From positions 1-59,417 of the forward strand of contig JAZQER010000026.1 of NCBI GenBank assembly GCA_045539095.1: DNA of 59,417 nucleotides, written 5' to 3'. Below, piece by piece: positions 58,376-59,417 of the stretch (position 1 is its first letter; every line of letters begins with the position of its first letter). A model generated the notes under the pieces. The model saw only the letters and a list, made by a program, of their open reading frames with translations. It made no database searches and was not told the DNA's origin. The translations under genes and the position numbers were made by a program. The DNA is from SFWF01 sp045539095. GTDB lineage: Bacteria > Bacillota > Clostridia > Oscillospirales > Acutalibacteraceae.

Positions 58376-59337
58376 TGAAAAGCTTTACCGTTTCCAAAAA
58401 TGACGCGGACAAGCGGCTTGATAAATTCATCTCAAAGGCTATTCCACTTTTACCGCCGACACTTATGTATAAATTTATCCGCACCAAGCACATAAAGGTT
58501 AACCGCAAAAAAGCCGAGATTTCGACAAGGCTCAAAGAGGGCGATGTAGTCGAGGCGTGGATAAATGATGAATTTTTCGGGGAAGCCAAGCCGAAATATG
58601 AATTTTTATCAGCCCCTACAAAGCTCGACATTGTTTATGAGGATGAAAATATAATCCTTGTTGATAAAAAGCAGGGGCTTCTCGTACACCCGGATGAAAA
58701 AGAGTTTAAGGATACCCTCATTTTCAGAATTCAGAACTATCTTTATGAAAAGGGCGAATATAAGCCTGACGAAGAAAACACCTTCAAGCCTGCCCTCGCC
58801 AACCGAATTGATAGAGGCACGGGCGGTATAGTTATCGCGGCTAAGAATGCCGAGGCGCTAAGAATTCTATGCAACAAAATTAAAGACCGTGAAATAGACA
58901 AGCAGTATCTTGCTGTAATTCACGGTATTCCTAAACAAAAGTGTGCCACCCTTGAGGGATTTCTTGAAAAGAATGAAGATAAAAACAGAGTCTATTTAAA
59001 GAAAAACCGCGAGGACGGCGCACTGACCATAAAAACACGCTACCGCACACTTATGTCAAAGGACGGGCTGTCCCTTATTGAGGTAGATCTGCTGACAGGC
59101 AGAACTCACCAGATAAGAGCACATATGGCTTCTATTGGCCATCCTCTCCTTGGTGACGGAAAGTACGGCAAAACGGCGGTTGATAAGAAAAAAGGCTACA
59201 CCCGTCAGGCCCTTTATTCTTATAAGCTCACCTTTAATTTTAAGACCGACGCGGGAATACTCGACTACTTAAACGGCAAGGAGTTTAAGGTAGCTGATGT
59301 CTGGTTTGCAAGAGAACTTTTTGGTTATTACGTATAG
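58375..59337 (+). CDS. RluA-family pseudouridine synthase (RluC/RluD-like)
   Basis: Isomerises uridines in 23S rRNA or tRNA. The 320-residue protein has an N-terminal S4 RNA-binding domain (KRLDKFISKAIPLLPPTLM, IRTKHIKVNRKKAE) and the catalytic domain with ANRIDRGTGGIVIAAKN near residue 142 (catalytic Asp; family usually HRLDxxTSG) and LLTGRTHQIRAHMASIGHPLLGD near 245. The Asn-Arg-Ile form of the first motif is a common Firmicutes variant. The target nucleotide cannot be read from sequence. Followed by a clear terminator. Confidence 0.9.
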   Translation: MKSFTVSKNDADKRLDKFISKAIPLLPPTLMYKFIRTKHIKVNRKKAEISTRLKEGDVVEAWINDEFFGEAKPKYEFLSAPTKLDIVYEDENIILVDKKQGLLVHPDEKEFKDTLIFRIQNYLYEKGEYKPDEENTFKPALANRIDRGTGGIVIAAKNAEALRILCNKIKDREIDKQYLAVIHGIPKQKCATLEGFLEKNEDKNRVYLKKNREDGALTIKTRYRTLMSKDGLSLIEVDLLTGRTHQIRAHMASIGHPLLGDGKYGKTAVDKKKGYTRQALYSYKLTFNFKTDAGILDYLNGKEFKVADVWFARELFGYYV

Positions 59338-59339
59338 AA

Positions 59340-59368
59340 ATACGGCTGTGAAAATTTTCACAGCCGTC
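59340..59368 (+). terminator. Terminator after the pseudouridine synthase gene
   Basis: ACGGCTGTGAAAA / TTTTCACAGCCGT, a perfect stem, then CTTTCTTATTT. The remaining bases to 59417 contain no gene I can support. Confidence 0.85.
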
Positions 59369-59417
59369 TTTCTTATTTCTCTATATCGTTCATTGTTCCG
59401 ATAAAGAATGGAATATT

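Overview
The window is ordinary chromosomal DNA of an endospore-forming Clostridia species, most likely an uncultured gut member of the Oscillospirales/Ruminococcaceae type. The reasons are a forespore sigma factor (SigG), SpoIVB, a YlmC/YmxH protein, a CwlD-like amidase, a three-gene germinant receptor operon, purine-rich ribosome binding sites, frequent TTG starts and a class A RNase P RNA. I see no prophage, integrase, transposase, CRISPR array, tRNA or rRNA. The start (mfd) is cut by the window edge.

Layout. 1-10680: mfd (partial) and pth run leftward; divergent from them are ymdB, a solute-binding lipoprotein and the conserved asp23(yloU)-fakA(yloV)-recG block, then an ArsP-like permease and a CYTH protein. 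10692-15242: a lipid-flavoured patch with a PAP2 phosphatase, a degenerate PlsC-like acyltransferase, a small conserved protein, an AraM-type glycerol-1-phosphate dehydrogenase and glycerate kinase. 15435-18628: a cytoplasmic SGNH acetylesterase, then spoIVB, ylmC-like and sigG. 18783-23410: a leftward operon prmA-prfB-two FKBP lipoproteins-phosphopantetheinyl transferase. 23549-32840: a P-type ATPase with altered motifs, radA-cwlD, a TIGR04086 membrane protein, a GH110-like glycosidase paired with a transglutaminase-like lipoprotein, a LURP-one/Tubby-like protein and a helical protein of unknown function.

33079-38024 is a complete nucleoside-type ABC importer (two permeases, a double ATPase, a BMP lipoprotein). 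Divergent from it is a tightly overlapping six-gene run (38250-44303): murD, two M42 aminopeptidases, GNAT, a YnbB-type PLP enzyme and an uncharacterised propeller-like protein, ending in two small tandem-repeat arrays. Then come pepF, rnpB, fliB, an XRE regulator broken by one stop codon, glgB, and an EF-G-like GTPase whose catalytic His is Gln. 52287-57601 is a germination/spore block: gerA-gerC-gerB run leftward from a promoter resembling the SigG consensus, while a carboxypeptidase-regulatory-like protein and a SpoIID plus triple PG-binding protein run rightward. radC and an RluA-type pseudouridine synthase close the window.

The points most worth a second look are the compartment-specific divergent promoters at 55641-55689, the short repeat that forms the C-terminus of SpoIVB and recurs 0.9 kb away, the inverted repeat around 47.8-48.0 kb, the nonsense-mutated XRE gene, and several full-length enzymes with altered catalytic motifs (PlsC-like, P-type ATPase, EF-G-like). 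None of these is a proven new system.
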